The notes under the pieces: model-generated
Seen by the model: the letters and a program-made list of their open reading frames with translations, nothing else
Told to the model about the DNA's origin: nothing
Databases searched by the model: none
Origin: an uncultured Caryophanales bacterium
GTDB taxonomy: Bacteria > Bacillota_I > Bacilli_A > Acholeplasmatales > Anaeroplasmataceae
Assembly: GCA_937885165.1 (NCBI GenBank)
Contig: CAKZZJ010000115.1
Coordinates: 1-8,572 of the forward strand
Direction: 5' to 3'
Length of the DNA stretch: 8,572 nucleotides
Shown here: positions 6,280-8,572 of the stretch, one piece after another
How positions within the stretch are numbered: the stretch's first letter is position 1
How the letters are laid out: each line of letters opens with the position of its first letter
Translations under genes and position numbers: made by a program

Positions 6280-6312
6280 ATATTATAAGAATTTAGATTA
6301 TAGAATACCTAC
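6277..6312 (-). promoter_or_regulatory. Promoter P4 (GTAGGTAT - 22 nt - TATAAT)
   Basis: The minus strand has GTAGGTAT (6312-6305), 22 nt, then TATAAT (6282-6277); a second TATAAT overlaps it at 6287-6282. The first base of the box is the last base of the TAG stop of the 572-aa gene, so promoter and gene end are fused with no room for a terminator. The predicted leader is about 23 nt. Confidence 0.75.
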
Positions 6313-8030
6313 TAACCCCAGCTCTCTAAGATGTCATCTCCATACATATCAATTAATTTTTTAAGATTTTCTTTTGTATTTATCATGTAATCAAAATTGA
6401 AACCATCTAAGAATTCACTGCTACGAGCTTTGCAATATTTTTCTAAATCTTTTTTCGTAGGATTATCATAATCAATGTTTATTTCTGGTATATAATTTTC
6501 TTCAGATAAATCAGCTGATATAATCAATTGCTCTGGATCATTAAAATAAATTATTTGCTTATTTGGATCATAAGGAAAATATTCATTCTTCTTTAAAATT
6601 TCTAATACTTTTTCGTATTTTGTTAATTTAGGTTCTTCTTTAGAAAGTTTTTTAATTTCATCTTTAACATATTCAATTGGATAAGTACCCATTAAAACAT
6701 CTACTGGATTTGACTCACCCATAAAATCAAATTCTGATGCAGAAGCTTCTAAATCTTCTAAATCATATCTTAAACTAGATGGGAGTTCATCTTCATTTTC
6801 TAAATCTTCGACTAGATCCAAAGCTTCCATAATCTTATCATGAGCTTCGCCTAATAATCTACAAATTGTTAATTTAGGATCTTCTTCATCTTTAATAGAA
6901 TCTTTTAATTTTTTAGCAGAATCTTCTTCTGATAAAATATTGCCAACCTTTGGTAAAGTAAAATCAATTTTGACTCCAATTTTCTTTAATAATGGTTCTA
7001 ATTTACTAACCGTTTCATTATATTCTTTAATATTCTTTTCTGATAATTGATTTTTAAAAGCCCATTCTTTAATCCAACCTAAATCTTCTTTTAAGTATCT
7101 AATTAATTGTTCTAATTCATTTTTAATATCATCAATTTCTTCTTTAGAAGCATGATTTGCTGAACTATTAATTAATTCATTAATTGTATCAATTAAATAA
7201 TCGATATTAACTTTTCTAAACAATTGTTTGATTTCATAATAGTTCATTAAATCAACATTACCCTTTTTATTAGGAGCAAATTCGCTAGTTTGAAAGAAAA
7301 TATTAACTACTGCATCATAAGTACCACCTTCATAAATTTCACTAGTATATTTCTTTTTAAATTCTTTAGCAGCTTTTTTACCTTGTTCTCTTTCTAATTT
7401 TTTAAGATATTCTTCACTTGGTTTAACAATTGCTAATCTACCTCTATCTTCTTCTACTTTATTATTATAAAGAAATAATAATTCTTCTTGATCATCTTCA
7501 GATTCTAAATCTGGTTTTTTATGATATTTTGATTCATATAATTTTAGAGCAATAGATAATTCATTTTCAGATAAATTACTAAAAGCAGTTCTTGTTTTTT
7601 TCGAAGTTTTTATATTCTGAGCCATTTCATATCCTATTTGTCTAGGCTTAATTTTACCATTACTTTCTTTAATTTCTTGTTCATGTTCTTTGTTCCATTC
7701 TGGTGCGTCAGGCCATTTAGCATTTAATTGATATTTTAATGATGGATAATCTTCCATAAAATCATTCATATCATCAATAAAATCTTCTCTAGTAAGTTCA
7801 CCTGGTACAAACACTGTGAATTTTAATGCTTTTTTGTTAGCAGACCAACTATCAATGAATACTGCTTCATATTGATAAATATCTCTAAAATATTTAGTTA
7901 AAGGTTTAATGATTTCTTGTGGATAAATTACATCATCATTTTCATCTTTAAAGAATTTAGGTAATCTTAATTTAAAATTATCTCTTAATGAAATTTTCTT
8001 TTGTATAAAATTGTGATCTTGTAATGGCAT
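6312..8030 (-). CDS. Large acidic hypothetical protein (572 aa)
   Basis: The largest orphan in the window. The start at 8030 lies 2 nt after the stop of the 40-aa gene with AAAAGGGAG as SD. Visible features: a mixed N-terminal region (residues 1-105, including ALKFTVFVPGE and a DFIDDMNDFMEDYP helix); a lysine/glutamate-rich helical middle (150-230 and 262-352, e.g. EEIDDIKNELEQLIRYLKEDLGWIKEW) likely to be coiled coil; a short beta-like piece GGTYDAVVNIFFQTSEF (235-251); and a very acidic stretch (395-435). It has no membrane segment, signal peptide, Walker motif or obvious catalytic signature. It could be a structural or scaffolding protein, an abundant early protein, or a DNA mimic-like acidic protein; none is shown by the sequence. 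Confidence 0.85.
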   Translation of the reverse strand: MPLQDHNFIQKKISLRDNFKLRLPKFFKDENDDVIYPQEIIKPLTKYFRDIYQYEAVFIDSWSANKKALKFTVFVPGELTREDFIDDMNDFMEDYPSLKYQLNAKWPDAPEWNKEHEQEIKESNGKIKPRQIGYEMAQNIKTSKKTRTAFSNLSENELSIALKLYESKYHKKPDLESEDDQEELLFLYNNKVEEDRGRLAIVKPSEEYLKKLEREQGKKAAKEFKKKYTSEIYEGGTYDAVVNIFFQTSEFAPNKKGNVDLMNYYEIKQLFRKVNIDYLIDTINELINSSANHASKEEIDDIKNELEQLIRYLKEDLGWIKEWAFKNQLSEKNIKEYNETVSKLEPLLKKIGVKIDFTLPKVGNILSEEDSAKKLKDSIKDEEDPKLTICRLLGEAHDKIMEALDLVEDLENEDELPSSLRYDLEDLEASASEFDFMGESNPVDVLMGTYPIEYVKDEIKKLSKEEPKLTKYEKVLEILKKNEYFPYDPNKQIIYFNDPEQLIISADLSEENYIPEINIDYDNPTKKDLEKYCKARSSEFLDGFNFDYMINTKENLKKLIDMYGDDILESWG

Positions 8031-8032
8031 AA

Positions 8033-8155
8033 TTATTTTCTCCCTTTTCTAAATTCTTCAACAAATCTTCTTCGTTTAATTTCGGAATTGAAGAATTTTT
8101 CTATATATTTTGTAATGCCATCTTCTTCATATTCAATTAACAACCAATATAACAT
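8033..8155 (-). CDS. Hypothetical 40-aa protein, first gene of P5 unit
   Basis: A very short ORF from ATG 8155 to TAA 8035-8033. It is accepted because it has the best SD in the window (AAGGAGG, about 9 nt upstream), sits right behind promoter P5 and ends 2 nt before the next gene, whose SD lies inside its last codons. The product begins MLYWLLIEYEEDG and ends in a basic run EIKRRRFVEEFRKGRK. It could be a small regulator or nucleic-acid-binding peptide, or a leader whose translation opens the 572-aa gene. No family recognised. Confidence 0.65.
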   Translation of the reverse strand: MLYWLLIEYEEDGITKYIEKFFNSEIKRRRFVEEFRKGRK

Positions 8156-8160
8156 AGGAC

Positions 8161-8198
8161 TTAACCTCCTTAATTTGATTATAAAACATTAGGATTAA
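8161..8198 (-). promoter_or_regulatory. Weak SD-masking pairing for the 40-aa gene
   Basis: On the minus strand TTAATCCT (8198-8191) can pair with AGGTTAA (8167-8161), seven pairs with one bulged T, covering the AGG end of the SD. An alternative TCCTAAT/ATTAAGGA pairing also covers the SD core. As in the other four units, the upstream arm precedes the -10 box. Taken alone this could easily be chance. Confidence 0.25.
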
Positions 8199-8212
8199 AA
8201 TGACATACCTAC
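8178..8212 (-). promoter_or_regulatory. Promoter P5 (GTAGGTAT - 21 nt - TATAAT)
   Basis: The minus strand has GTAGGTAT (8212-8205), 21 nt, then TATAAT (8183-8178). The predicted start near 8171-8175 leaves a very short leader beginning almost at the SD of the 40-aa gene. A 6-bp inverted repeat (AGGATT 8191-8196, AATCCT 8222-8227) brackets the conserved box. Confidence 0.75.
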
Positions 8213-8268
8213 AAACGCTTCAATCCTCTATTTAATTATATATTACAAGTTACAAAAGATATAACTCA

Positions 8269-8541
8269 TTAATCAAAATAACCTAAGCTTTTAATAAAAG
8301 CTATAGCTTCTTTTAAATCATCTAAACATTGATTAGCAAATGCAAAATCAGTTCCTTGATATGGTAATGAAAAAGCAAATCTTTCTATAAAATGTTGTCT
8401 AATTTGTAATGTTATATAAATATGTCCGAATTCTTTTGTATAATTACCATTGCCATATTTAACAACGTTGACCTTTGATATATTTTCAAAACCTAATTTA
8501 ACTAATTTTTGTCTTTGATGTTCTGTAAATCTTTGTTTCAT
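8269..8541 (-). CDS. Hypothetical 90-aa protein at the window end, true start uncertain
   Basis: The ORF runs to TAA at 8271-8269. The ATG at 8541 has no SD upstream, unlike most genes here, and it lies inside a terminal palindrome whose centre is only 4-5 nt away. Everything upstream of base 8545 mirrors the gene itself, so the real start region is probably missing; the true N-terminus could be this ATG with a lost SD, or further out. The product has a basic N-terminus (MKQRFTEHQRQKLVKLGF), a beta-like middle (GHIYITLQIRQ, then FAFSLP) and a C-terminal helix (CLDDLKEAIAFIKSLGYF). The family is unrecognised and no promoter is visible. Confidence 0.6.
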   Translation of the reverse strand: MKQRFTEHQRQKLVKLGFENISKVNVVKYGNGNYTKEFGHIYITLQIRQHFIERFAFSLPYQGTDFAFANQCLDDLKEAIAFIKSLGYFD

Positions 8542-8572
8542 TTTATAAAATGAAACAAAGATTTACAGAACA
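8519..8572. repeat. Perfect 54-bp palindrome at the right end
   Basis: Bases 8519-8545 are exactly mirrored by 8546-8572, with no spacer, ending on the last base of the window. The left half is coding (start of the 90-aa ORF), so the right half is a reversed copy of a gene start. This is expected for an assembly end at a self-complementary node or a fold-back chimera, and also for a hairpin telomere read from both strands. A start codon so close to the axis argues for artefact. Confidence 0.9.

Noticed and set aside
1..8572. CRISPR array, tRNA genes, insertion sequence or integrase
   Set aside because: I saw no regularly spaced repeats, tRNA-like cloverleaf, transposase or recombinase motifs in the readable frames.
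1..8572. Mollicute-type code with TGA read as Trp
   Set aside because: The 86-aa gene ends in TGA within a classic ATGA overlap and Trp residues of the helicases are TGG.

Overview
This window is a very AT-rich, tightly packed phage-like segment in which every supported gene lies on the minus strand, so it is read here from high to low coordinates. Strong Shine-Dalgarno (SD) sequences such as AGGAGG, ATGA-type or 1-4 nt gene junctions, and many small orphan ORFs suggest a bacteriophage (or phage-like plasmid) of a low-GC Gram-positive-type host. TGA, TAG and TAA all serve as stops and Trp is TGG, so the standard bacterial code applies. The host cannot be named from the sequence. Two genes are recognised with confidence: an SF3 (D5/P4-type) replicative helicase and an SNF2-like SF2 helicase. 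A third may be a terminase small subunit. The rest are unrecognised.

Layout in transcription order: an orphan 90-aa ORF beside the window end (8541-8269); unit P5 with a 40-aa ORF and a 572-aa acidic orphan (8155-6312); unit P4 with one 52-aa ORF (6246-6088); unit P3 with an 86-aa ORF, a 166-aa ORF and the SNF2-like helicase (6013-3674); unit P2 with the SF3 helicase, a 72-aa ORF, a terminase-small-subunit-like protein, a 66-aa ORF and a 65-aa ORF (3494-404); and unit P1 with a protein cut by the left edge (312-1). No gene-free stretch exceeds 300 bases. No convincing rho-independent terminator was seen between units.

The most striking content is regulatory. Each of the five inter-unit gaps holds the same two-part promoter: GTWGGTAT, then 21-22 nt, then a -10 box (TATAAT or TAAAAT). 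I found no other ATACCWAC on the plus strand. In each gap a segment upstream of the predicted transcription start can also pair with the SD and/or start codon of the first gene. The pairing is perfect for the 86-aa and 52-aa genes, good for the SF3 helicase and the left-edge gene, and weak for the 40-aa gene. A read-through mRNA would therefore fold its ribosome site away, while an mRNA started at the local promoter lacks the upstream arm and would be translated. Phage T4 controls a few late genes this way; here it may be the general rule and a substitute for terminators.

The right end (8519-8572) is a perfect 54-bp palindrome running to the last base. It mirrors the start of the terminal ORF. 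It is more likely an assembly or amplification fold-back than a gene boundary, though a hairpin telomere is not excluded.
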